Below, one piece after another: positions 7,882 through 15,104 of a stretch of 64,000 nt of DNA (position 1 is its first letter; each line of letters starts with the position of its first letter). The notes under the pieces are model-generated. The model had not been told where the DNA came from, made no database searches, and saw only the letters and a list, made by a program, of their open reading frames with translations. Source of the stretch: JALYUA01 sp038239305 (GTDB lineage: Bacteria > Acidobacteriota > Thermoanaerobaculia > UBA5066 > Gp7-AA6); contig JBBSEW010000001.1 of NCBI GenBank assembly GCA_038239305.1, positions 1-64,000 of the forward strand, in the 5' to 3' direction. A program made the translations under genes and the position numbers.

Positions 7882-9767
7882 GCCTTCTCCGCTGGAACGG
7901 ACTCGCTCGCCGCGGAGAGCTCCGCCGTGTCCGCTTCCGTGAAGTACTGCATCTCGTGCAGCCTGCGGTAGAGGCCGGGCCGAGTCAAGAGCTCCGAATG
8001 GGTCCCCGATTCGACCAGTCGTCCATGCTCGAACACGAGAATTCGGTTCGCCCGACGGACCGTCGAGAGGCGATGAGCGATCACGAGCGTGGTGCGCCCC
8101 TTCATGAGGTTCGACACCGCTCGCGCGACGAGGGCTTCGGACTCGGTATCGAGCTGCGACGTCGCTTCGTCGAGGATGAGGATCGGGGCGTCTTTGAAGA
8201 TCGCGCGGGCGATCGCGAGGCGCTGCTTCTGCCCGCCCGAGAGCCGGCTCGCTCCCTCGCCGACGCGCGTCTCGTATCCCTCCGGCAGCCGGTCGATGAA
8301 TTCGTCCGCGTAGGCGGCTCGGGCGGCGGCCCGAACCTTTTCATCCGGCGCCGCGGTCTGTCCATACGCGATATTGGCGCGCGCCGTGGCGTCGAACAGG
8401 ATCGTGTCCTGCGTGACGAGTCCGATCTGTTCCCGGAGCGAAGCGAGGGTCGCATCGCGGAGATCCACGCCGTCGAACGTGATCCGCCCTCCGGTCGGGT
8501 CGTACAGCCGGGGAAGAAGATTCACGAGGGTCGTCTTGCCGGCGCCGGACGGTCCGACGATCGCTACCGTCTCGCCTCTCCGGATCACCAGATCGACGTC
8601 TTCGAGAACCGGCTCCTCTCCATACGCGAATCGCACGCCCTCGTAGCGAATGGCGTCGGCGAAGGGAGCGAGGGCACGCGCGCCCGGCCGCTCGACGATC
8701 TCGTTCTCCTGGTCGACGAGCTCGAAGACCCGGCGCGCGGACGAGAGCGCGAGCTGGATCGCCATGTTGATCCGGGTCACGTCCTTGACCGGCTTGTACA
8801 TCATCATCAGGGCGGCCAGGAACGAGAAGAGCTCTCCCACCTGCATGCGATGGGCGTGGATCTCGGAGGCCGCGTACACGAAAAGCGCCGAAAGGCCGGC
8901 GCCGGCGAGGATCTCCATGAACGGCGCGTTGCGCGCCTGGATGCGAACGGTCTTGCGATTGACGCGAAAGTACTCCTCGTTGGCGTGCGCGAACCGCTCC
9001 TCTTCGAATCTCTCCATGGCGTACGTCTTGATCACGCGGTGCCCGCGCAGTGTCTCCGAAAGGATCCCGCCGATGTCCCCGATGCGCTGTCGGGCGGCCG
9101 TCGCGGCCCGGCCGAGCCGGCGCGTGTTGTTGACGATCGGAAGCAGGATGACCGGAGCGAGCACGAAGACGATCGTCGCCAGGCGGGCGTTGACGGAGAA
9201 GACGTACACGAGGAGCAGGATGAGTGTCAGAAACCCCTGGACGAGGTCAGTCAGCTGGTGGCCGAAGGCCGTCTGGATCTGCTCGACGTCGGACAGCATC
9301 CGGCTCATGAGATCGCCCGTCGAGGCCTGCGTGTAGAAGCGCGTGGACTGGGCGAGCAGTTTCGAGTACGCCTCCCGACGCAGGTCCCGCACCATGGCGA
9401 CGCCGATGCCGTTCAGCTCGAACTCGGAGAGATAGGAAAAAACGTTCTTGGAGACGAGCGCAAGGAGGAGGAGAAGAGGAACGGCGTAACGCACGGGAAT
9501 GCCGTGCGCCTCCGCCGTGCCGCGAGCCGAGGCATAGATCGACTCGAGAAAGCGCAGGAGGATTGCTCGGGCGCCCGTCGTCATTCCCGTCGAAATGCCG
9601 GTCAGCCGGGCGGTCGAACCGGCGCCGAGGGCATCGTCGATCACCTTCGCGAGAAGAAACAGCATCGCGACCGTCGAGAGCGAGACGACGACCATCGCGA
9701 GGAGAGCGAACAGCGCCCGCCCGCGGTAGCGCCCGAACGCTCGCAGGAGCCGGGAAAACGGCTTCAT
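7878..9767 (-). CDS. msbA: MsbA-type lipid A / lipid ABC exporter (fused TM and ATPase)
   Basis: A 629-residue half-transporter. Six membrane helices fill about residues 10-340 (for example LFALLAMVVVSLSTVAMLFL and LILLLVYVFSVNARLATIVF). The ATPase domain carries Walker A GPSGAGKTT near 403, signature LSGGQKQR near 508 and Walker B ILILDEATS near 526. As a homodimer in the inner membrane it should flip lipid A-core or related lipids, which fits its position directly after lpxB. The ATG overlaps the lpxB stop (ATGA) and fixes the start. Substrate is inferred from context; other lipids remain possible. Confidence 0.88.
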   Translation of the reverse strand: MKPFSRLLRAFGRYRGRALFALLAMVVVSLSTVAMLFLLAKVIDDALGAGSTARLTGISTGMTTGARAILLRFLESIYASARGTAEAHGIPVRYAVPLLLLLALVSKNVFSYLSEFELNGIGVAMVRDLRREAYSKLLAQSTRFYTQASTGDLMSRMLSDVEQIQTAFGHQLTDLVQGFLTLILLLVYVFSVNARLATIVFVLAPVILLPIVNNTRRLGRAATAARQRIGDIGGILSETLRGHRVIKTYAMERFEEERFAHANEEYFRVNRKTVRIQARNAPFMEILAGAGLSALFVYAASEIHAHRMQVGELFSFLAALMMMYKPVKDVTRINMAIQLALSSARRVFELVDQENEIVERPGARALAPFADAIRYEGVRFAYGEEPVLEDVDLVIRRGETVAIVGPSGAGKTTLVNLLPRLYDPTGGRITFDGVDLRDATLASLREQIGLVTQDTILFDATARANIAYGQTAAPDEKVRAAARAAYADEFIDRLPEGYETRVGEGASRLSGGQKQRLAIARAIFKDAPILILDEATSQLDTESEALVARAVSNLMKGRTTLVIAHRLSTVRRANRILVFEHGRLVESGTHSELLTRPGLYRRLHEMQYFTEADTAELSAASESVPAEKA

Positions 9768-10945
9768 CGGACGGCCCCCTCCGTCTCGCGGAGCGCTCCG
9801 TCGGCGCCGGCGCGGGAGTCCCGGTCGATGGCGTCGAGCACTTCGCCGACCGCGTCGGCCGCGCGTTCGCTGCCGCCGGGAGGGCCGAGCCGATCGGCGA
9901 CGATCGCGAGCCCGCGCCTCATACGCTCCGCGCGTTCGGGAGACTCGAGGAGGGCGGCGCCTTCGTCGGCGAGGCGCTCGGCGGACGCGTCGCCCTGCAG
10001 GAGCTCCGGCACGACCGCCTCGCCGGCGACGATGTTGACGAGAGAGATCCACGGAACGCGGATGAGGAGCTTTCCGATGGCGAAACTCGCCGCGGAAGTC
10101 CGGTAGAGAACGACCATGGGCGCCGCGCACAGGGCCGCCTCGAGAGTCGCCGTTCCCGACGCCACGAGCGCGAGGTCCGCCGACGCGAGGATCGGATGAA
10201 GGCCTTCCGCCACGAGCCGGATGCCGCAGGACGAAGGCTCCAGCGAGGTTCCCGGGAAGAGGCTCTCGGGGAGTCCGGGAGCTCTCACGGCGATCACGTC
10301 GAGGTCATATCGGGCCGCGAGGACCGAGGCGGCTTCGCGCATGGGCCCCCAGTGGCGGCGAAGCTCGCCCGGCCGGCTTCCCGGCACGAGCACCAGGCGG
10401 CGTCGTGTTTTGGCGGGAAGGGGCGACGGGCGCGCCAGGCCTTCGCGCACGTCGTCCACGAGAGGGTGCCCGGCCCAGACCGCGTCGGCGCCGAGGCGCC
10501 GATAGATCTCGGCCTCGAAGGGGAAGAGCGTCACGATGCGGCGGGCGCGCGAGGCGATCGTCTTCGCGCGGCTCCGCCTCCAGGCCCACACCTGGGGGCT
10601 CACGTAGTACACGAGCGGGATCCCGAGGCGGATCAGGCGCCGGGCCAGAATCGCGTGAAAGTCGGGAAAGTCGATCAGCACGGCCGCACCGGGCCGGCGT
10701 TCCCGCGCCGCCGCCTCCAGCAGGCGAAGAGCCCGGGCGATCGCGGGCAGCTTCTCGAACACTTCGAAGATCCCGACGACCGACAGGGCCTCAGCGGGAA
10801 CGATCCGGTCGAGGCCGGCCGCGGCGAGGCGCTCCCCTCCCATCCCGAACGCCCGGATTCCCGGCCGGCGCGCGGAGAGGGCCTGGATGAGGCGGGATCC
10901 ATAGATGTCTCCGGAGGCTTCCCCGGAGGAGACGAGCAGGTTCAA
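9764..10945 (-). CDS. lpxB: Lipid-A-disaccharide synthase
   Basis: A 393-residue family-19 glycosyltransferase that joins UDP-diacylglucosamine and lipid X in lipid A synthesis at the inner membrane face. The N-terminal LLVSSGEASGDIYGSRL, the LIDFPDFH segment, YYVSPQVWAW and LVPGSRPGELRRH are characteristic. TTG at 10945 puts the first strand (LNLLVSSGEASGD) at the N-terminus as in homologues. A TACTCT hexamer ends 7 bp before this TTG and there is no ribosome binding site, which suggests a leaderless mRNA. An upstream start at 11092 would overlap the divergent gene at 11091. Confidence 0.92.
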   Translation of the reverse strand: MNLLVSSGEASGDIYGSRLIQALSARRPGIRAFGMGGERLAAAGLDRIVPAEALSVVGIFEVFEKLPAIARALRLLEAAARERRPGAAVLIDFPDFHAILARRLIRLGIPLVYYVSPQVWAWRRSRAKTIASRARRIVTLFPFEAEIYRRLGADAVWAGHPLVDDVREGLARPSPLPAKTRRRLVLVPGSRPGELRRHWGPMREAASVLAARYDLDVIAVRAPGLPESLFPGTSLEPSSCGIRLVAEGLHPILASADLALVASGTATLEAALCAAPMVVLYRTSAASFAIGKLLIRVPWISLVNIVAGEAVVPELLQGDASAERLADEGAALLESPERAERMRRGLAIVADRLGPPGGSERAADAVGEVLDAIDRDSRAGADGALRETEGAVR

Positions 10946-10952
10946 GCTCGCC

Positions 10953-10958
10953 AGAGTA
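10953..10958 (-). promoter_or_regulatory. Putative -10 (TACTCT) 7 bp before the lpxB start
   Basis: TANNNT-type hexamer at the distance expected for transcription to begin at or next to the TTG start codon. One of nine such cases in the window. No -35 is obvious. Confidence 0.45.
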
Positions 10959-11090
10959 ACAAACGAGCGATGGGTCGACGAGAGAGCGCGCCGGAAGGCG
11001 GTTCCGCAGATTCCCCGACGAAGGTCCGGCGAGCCCGACAGGCCGTTGGTTCCCGGGTCGCTTATCCTTGGGCGGCAGGAGGACTCTCCC

Positions 11091-11282
11091 ATGTCGTCTT
11101 ACGCGACACCCTCTTATTTCGTCGGGTGGGGCACGCTCGCGCTGATCAACGCCGGCCTGGCCCAGGGAAAGAACCGGAGCGGAACGAACTGGTTCCTGGC
11201 CTCGCTGCTGCTCGGTCCCATCGCGACCCTGCTGCTGGTGTCGATGCCGAAGCGGACGAATATCGCGCCGCCAATACGGTAA
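11091..11282 (+). CDS. Small membrane protein, 63 residues
   Basis: A short protein with two hydrophobic segments (YFVGWGTLALINAGLA and NWFLASLLLGPIATLLLV) separated by QGKNRSG, then a basic tail. This resembles small uncharacterised inner-membrane proteins whose core reads GLAQxKGRSGxxWFxxSLLLGP. An AGGAGG lies 10 bp before the ATG, and a TTATCCT -10-like element lies before that. It stands alone, divergent from lpxB and followed by 450 bp without a gene. Function is unknown. Confidence 0.75.
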   Translation: MSSYATPSYFVGWGTLALINAGLAQGKNRSGTNWFLASLLLGPIATLLLVSMPKRTNIAPPIR

Positions 11283-11357
11283 CGTCGCCGGAGCCGCGCG
11301 CTTGCGCCGGGCTCTTGACCTAGCGCGGGTGCGCGGACGTACTGAGGTGATCAGAGG

Positions 11358-11485
11358 TGCTCGGCTCGGCCGGATGCGGCCTCCTCGTCGGCTGCGCCGC
11401 GCTGTCTCAGACTAGCTGGTTGTCCAACGCTTTGCGCGAAGATTCTTCCTGGCGGTAGCTGCTCGGCTCGGCCGCGTGCGGCCTC
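11358..11485. repeat. Pair of 26-bp direct repeats, each containing a palindrome
   Basis: Copies at 11358-11383 and 11460-11485 agree at 24 of 26 positions and differ only in the central loop. Each carries GGCCG-4 nt-CGGCC. The second copy extends outward into CTCGG...CCGAG arms (about 11462-11493). The layout resembles REP-type palindromes. Confidence 0.6.
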
Positions 11486-11516
11486 GACCGAGCGGAGTGT
11501 GGCTGGCTCCGGCTCC

Positions 11517-11567
11517 CGCAACGGGAGGCTCCTCCTTCCCTCCGGTCAGGAGACTCCTCCCGTTGCG
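11517..11567. other. Hairpin with 11-bp perfect stem
   Basis: CGCAACGGGAG (11517-11527) pairs with CTCCCGTTGCG (11557-11567). A weaker inner pairing of CTCCT with AGGAG is possible. No T-run follows on either strand, so it is not a standard terminator. It lies downstream of asnB on the minus strand. Confidence 0.5.
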
Positions 11568-11724
11568 AGCTGTTGCATCAGTCTCTCGTGATCTGTCGCC
11601 CTCGCGCACAATCATCACCGGAGTCGCCGGTCACGAGTTCGCGTCGCGGCAAGGGAGATTCGGTGCGGCCGGGTGAGGATTCACGTTCCATGTAGGATTC
11701 TCCGATCATCCGATTCCTCTGATT

Positions 11725-11760
11725 GATCATCCGATCACCCGATCACCCGATCACCCGATT
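11725..11760. repeat. Octamer array GATCACCC overlapping the asnB stop
   Basis: GATCATCC followed by three exact GATCACCC units and GATT. The array covers the last codons and the stop of asnB, so the C-terminal VIG of AsnB is repeat-encoded. Unit length and GATC lead match the arrays at 5827, 26401, 40333, 45594 and 63960. Confidence 0.8.
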
Positions 11761-13615
11761 TGTCCAATCGCTTTCCCCTGATCCATCTGCGATACCAGGC
11801 CTCCAGGTTCAACAGCAGCCAGAGCTTGTTGTGCCGGCGCTGCGTGCCCGATTCGACGAAGCGCCGGACCTCTCTCGGACGGACGAGCCCGTCGGCCGCG
11901 AGGTCGCCTCGCTCCAGGATCTGGAAGATCGCCTCGCGGTTCGCCCCGCCGACCCACTGCTTGAACGGGGTCGAGAAGCCGGTCTTCGGCCGGTCCAGGA
12001 TCTCCTTCGGAAGCCACGGGGCGACGGCTTCGCGGAAGGCGATCTTCGTCGATCCCGGCGTGAGGAGCCGCTCCGGCGGCAGCGAGAACGCGTATTCGAC
12101 CAGCTGCTGATCGAGGAGCGGCACCCGCGCTTCCAGCCCCACGGCCATCGTCGAGCGATCGACCTGCATCAGCCCGTTGTCGGGAAGGTAGGTGTGGAGG
12201 TCGAGGTAGAGGACCCGGTGGGCGAGCGGCAGGTCCGGCCGGTCGAATTTCCGGAAGAGCCATGCTGGATCGTCCGGAGCGCGTCCGAGGATTCGTTTCT
12301 GCTCCGCGGCGCTGAAAAATCCGCGAACGGGAAAGTACCGGTCGGCGAAATCGGGCGCCAGAAGACGCGCGGCGCCGGCCGACCGGGAAGCGAATGGCCG
12401 CGCCGAAACAGGCGCGACGACGCCGCGATACAGGGCCGACAGCAAGGGCATCCCGAGGGGCCCGAACCCGGCGCGCAACGCCTCGTACCGCATGACGGTC
12501 TCGTCCCAGCCGTATCCTCCGAAGATCTCGTCTCCCCCGTCCCCTGTCAGGACGACCTTCACCTCGCGGCGCGCGAGCGAAGCGACGGCGGAGACCGCGA
12601 GGGCGCTCGAGTCGTACAGGGGTTCGTCGTAGACCTCCGCGGCGCGCGCCAGGGCATCCGTCAAGCCGCCGATCTCGACCAGCGCATCATGGTGCCGGGT
12701 TCCGAGCGCGGCGGACGCCCGGCGCGAATGCTCGAGATCGCTGTGGTCGCCATCCCGGAAAGCGATCGTAAAAGTCGGGACGTCCGGAAGGCTCCGGACC
12801 GCGCAGGCGACGACGGTGGTCGAATCGAGGCCCCCCGACAGAAACGCGCCGACGGGAACGTCGGAGACGAGCTGCGATTGGACGGCTCGCGTCAGGCGGT
12901 CGCGGAGCTCGTCCGGATCGTCTCGAACCGTCCGCCTCTCCAGGCGCCAGTACTCCTCCACGCGAAGGTCTCCGGACTCCGCGTCGAACAGCAGGCGATG
13001 CCCGGGCGGCAGCTTGCGGATTCCGGCGAAGAGGCATCGGTCATACGGGACGTAGCCGTAGGAGAGAAAATCCGAGAGAGCGTCGGGATCGACCCGCGCG
13101 GAAACGCCCGGAAGCGCCACGAGGGCCTTCGGTTCGGATGCAAAGGCGAGCCCTCCGTCGACCCGGACGTAGTACAGGGGTTTGATCCCGAGGCGATCTC
13201 GCGCGAGCAGCAGGGAGCGGTCGACGTCGCTCCACAGCGCGAGGGCGAACATCCCGTCGATCTGCTCGAGGGCGCCGATCCCCTCCTTCCGCAGGAGGCG
13301 ATGCGCGACCTCGCCGTCGGACGTCGACGCGAATGCCTCGCCTTCCTTCTCGAGCCGGGCGCGCAGCTCGCGGTAGTTGTAGATCTCCCCGTTGTGCAGA
13401 AAGGCCGAGCGCCGGTCCGGGGCGATGGACGGTTCCTCGCCTCTAATGGAGGGGTCCAGGATCGCGAGCCGCCGGTGTCCCAGACAAACACGCCCGTCGG
13501 ACGAGATCCAGCGGCCGCTGCCGTCCGGGCCGCGCCGGTTCAGCGTCTCGAGCGCCCGATCGATCGCCAGAGGATCGATTCCGTGGCGGCCGACCCACCC
13601 CACGATCCCGCACAT
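11735..13615 (-). CDS. asnB: Asparagine synthase (glutamine-hydrolysing)
   Basis: A 626-residue two-domain enzyme. Cys2 of MCGIVGW is the amidotransferase nucleophile, with RRGPDGSG and LHNGEIYNYRELR completing the glutaminase pocket (residues 1-200). The synthetase domain has the PP-loop LSGGLDSTT at about 258-266 and the TGDGGDEIFGGY segment. It should convert aspartate, glutamine and ATP to asparagine. Related enzymes sit in exopolysaccharide or exosortase clusters, but no such partners are visible here. The start is fixed by the required N-terminal Cys. The stop lies inside an octamer repeat array. Confidence 0.92.
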   Translation of the reverse strand: MCGIVGWVGRHGIDPLAIDRALETLNRRGPDGSGRWISSDGRVCLGHRRLAILDPSIRGEEPSIAPDRRSAFLHNGEIYNYRELRARLEKEGEAFASTSDGEVAHRLLRKEGIGALEQIDGMFALALWSDVDRSLLLARDRLGIKPLYYVRVDGGLAFASEPKALVALPGVSARVDPDALSDFLSYGYVPYDRCLFAGIRKLPPGHRLLFDAESGDLRVEEYWRLERRTVRDDPDELRDRLTRAVQSQLVSDVPVGAFLSGGLDSTTVVACAVRSLPDVPTFTIAFRDGDHSDLEHSRRASAALGTRHHDALVEIGGLTDALARAAEVYDEPLYDSSALAVSAVASLARREVKVVLTGDGGDEIFGGYGWDETVMRYEALRAGFGPLGMPLLSALYRGVVAPVSARPFASRSAGAARLLAPDFADRYFPVRGFFSAAEQKRILGRAPDDPAWLFRKFDRPDLPLAHRVLYLDLHTYLPDNGLMQVDRSTMAVGLEARVPLLDQQLVEYAFSLPPERLLTPGSTKIAFREAVAPWLPKEILDRPKTGFSTPFKQWVGGANREAIFQILERGDLAADGLVRPREVRRFVESGTQRRHNKLWLLLNLEAWYRRWIRGKRLDKSGDRVIG

Positions 13616-13630
13616 GGGCCGGCGCGCTCC

Positions 13631-13822
13631 CTAGGCGGGGAACGGGTACATGAGCCAGGCGACAGCAAGACCGCCGACCACGAGTGCCGCGAAGATTTTG
13701 ACGAAGAGAGCGATGCGCTCCCGCCTCTGCGTGCGCCAGAGAAACGCGAAAAAGATGGACGTCAGAAGCGCGTACACGACCATGATCAGGAAGTGATCCG
13801 CGGGAAGGATCCGCCACATCAT
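13631..13822 (-). CDS. Small two-helix membrane protein, 63 residues
   Basis: Two hydrophobic helices, FLIMVVYALLTSIFFAFLW and IFAALVVGGLAVAWLMYPF, joined by a basic loop RRTQRRERIALF-like segment (TQRRERIALFVK). Two ATG codons are adjacent (ATGATG); the first overlaps the stop of the preceding DUF6677-like gene as ATGA. It is the last gene before asnB (15 bp away) in a minus-strand run. No function recognised; probably an inner-membrane partner of the preceding protein. Confidence 0.75.
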   Translation of the reverse strand: MMWRILPADHFLIMVVYALLTSIFFAFLWRTQRRERIALFVKIFAALVVGGLAVAWLMYPFPA

Positions 13823-14226
13823 GCTTTCCTCCCGACGGCGATATCGAAGGCGTCGAGCATGAGCAGCAGATTCATGAGCCCGGCGGTCAGAAGATACGCG
13901 CAGCCGTACTCGTACGTGGGGGCCAGGACCGCGCCGCCCGGATTGTCGGAGATGAGACGGCCGGCGAGATTCAGGATGCCGGTGCCGTAAACCGCGAAAG
14001 TCGCGAGGATCGAAAGCGGCTGACCCGCCTCGATGGAGTACAGCCGGCCTTCGAAGGACATCCCGAGGACGAAGGTAACGGTGACGAGCGCGCCGTAGAC
14101 GAGAGCGGTGCGCCTCCGGCCGAGGTACGCGTGGCCGAGCCCCGGAAAGAGCCAGGCGAGGACGACGGCGATCCAGGCCCGGGTGCGCGGAGGAGCTTCG
14201 GCCGGACGGGTGCTCGCCACGCTCAC
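13819..14226 (-). CDS. DUF6677-like membrane protein
   Basis: A 135-residue protein with an N-terminal WIAVVLAWLFPGLGHAYLGRR motif, which is typical of small membrane proteins with the P-G-x-G-x-x-Y-x-G pattern, then further helices (ALVYGALVTVTFVLGMSF and ILNLAGRLI). Assignment to the DUF6677 group is by recall of that family and is moderately sure. The GTG at 14226 overlaps the stop of the HIT gene (GTGA). A longer reading upstream overlaps HIT and is rejected. It is translationally coupled to genes on both sides. Confidence 0.72.
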   Translation of the reverse strand: MSVASTRPAEAPPRTRAWIAVVLAWLFPGLGHAYLGRRRTALVYGALVTVTFVLGMSFEGRLYSIEAGQPLSILATFAVYGTGILNLAGRLISDNPGGAVLAPTYEYGCAYLLTAGLMNLLLMLDAFDIAVGRKA

Positions 14227-14720
14227 GCGGCCGCCGCCGCGAAGAGCGGCCGGAGGCGCTCGAGGGTCCGGGAGTTTTCTTCCGGGACGACCCGGACATC
14301 GCCCGCAACCGTCATGAAGTTCGTGTCTCCCTTCCACCGAGGGACGACGTGCACGTGGTAGTGATCGGCGAGGCCGGCACCCGCGGCGGATCCGAAGTTG
14401 ATCCCGATGTTGAGCCCATCTGCTTTGTACGCTTCGGTCAGAATCTTCTCGGCGCGGGCGACCGTCCGGACGAGCTCCGTCAGCGTGTCGTCAGCGGATC
14501 GGGACATCCGTGCATCGTGCGCATACGGCGCCACCATGACGTGGCCGTTCGTGTAGGGAAAACGGTTCAGGATCACGAAAACCTTCCGGCCGCGCCAGAC
14601 CACGAGCCTGCTCGAGTCTTCCTCGCGCGAGGAGGCGGCGTCACACAGAAAACAAGCGTTGTCCGATTTGTCCGACACGAGGTACTCGTAGCGCCACGGA
14701 GCGAAGAGAACGTCCGGCAT
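14223..14720 (-). CDS. HIT family nucleotide hydrolase/transferase
   Basis: A 165-residue histidine-triad protein. The catalytic motif HYHVHVVPRW lies near residues 120-129, with the nucleotide-binding ILNRFPYTNGHVMVAPYAH upstream. An N-terminal CxxC (ACFLCDA) and the W-R-Y-E-Y start match the Ap4A phosphorylase-like branch in which Cys and His residues bind zinc. It probably acts on adenylated or dinucleoside polyphosphate substrates; the true substrate is unknown. It follows the HU gene by 13 bp in the same run. Confidence 0.88.
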   Translation of the reverse strand: MPDVLFAPWRYEYLVSDKSDNACFLCDAASSREEDSSRLVVWRGRKVFVILNRFPYTNGHVMVAPYAHDARMSRSADDTLTELVRTVARAEKILTEAYKADGLNIGINFGSAAGAGLADHYHVHVVPRWKGDTNFMTVAGDVRVVPEENSRTLERLRPLFAAAAA

Positions 14721-14733
14721 GTTCCTCGCCCGA

Positions 14734-15009
14734 TCAGCGGTTGATCAATTCCTTCAGCTCTTTGCCCGGCTTGAAATAGGGGATTTTCTTGGCGGGAACG
14801 GACACCTTCACGCCGGTCTTGGGATTGCGGCCCATCCGCGCGCCCCTCTCCCGCAGGCGGAACGAACCGAAACCGCGAAGCTCGATCTTCTGGCCTTCCT
14901 TGAGCGAACGCACGATCGCGTCGAAGACGGTGTCCACGATGGCCTCCGCCTGTTTCTTCGTGACGTCCGTGGCGACGGCGACGCGCTCGATCAGCTCCGC
15001 TTTCGTCAT
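14734..15009 (-). CDS. HU/IHF family DNA-binding protein
   Basis: A 91-residue protein with the full HU/IHF pattern: MTKAELIERVA start, ELRGFGSFRLRER beta arm base, and GRNPKTGVKVSVPAKKIPYF covering the DNA-intercalating arm with Pro at its tip. It bends and compacts DNA as a dimer. GCGAGG lies before the ATG. It sits 95 bp downstream of rpsA, a common position for the IHF beta-type gene (rpsA-ihfB). A second HU-type gene is at 60661. Confidence 0.93.
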   Translation of the reverse strand: MTKAELIERVAVATDVTKKQAEAIVDTVFDAIVRSLKEGQKIELRGFGSFRLRERGARMGRNPKTGVKVSVPAKKIPYFKPGKELKELINR

Positions 15010-15104
15010 GCAAACCTCGCGGTCGGCAACGCGCGGAGGCGAGTGATCACCCCCGCGCAGAAAGCACCCGGAGTACCCGCGGCCATGCTCCCCGTCCTCC
15101 CCGC

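Larger units (their letters stand above)
11283..11734. other. 452-bp gap with direct repeats and palindromes, no gene seen
   Basis: No supported coding sequence. The gap holds a pair of 26-bp direct repeats (11358-11383 and 11460-11485), a long hairpin (11517-11567) and the beginning of an octamer array at 11725. The short open frames here have no recognisable protein features. A regulatory RNA or a decayed element is possible but not shown. Confidence 0.6.

Noticed and set aside
7956..10106. 716-codon plus-strand frame across msbA
   Set aside because: Antisense shadow of a transporter with complete ABC motifs; no recognisable domain of its own.
11723..13990. 755-codon plus-strand frame across asnB
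   Set aside because: Antisense shadow that begins inside an octamer repeat.
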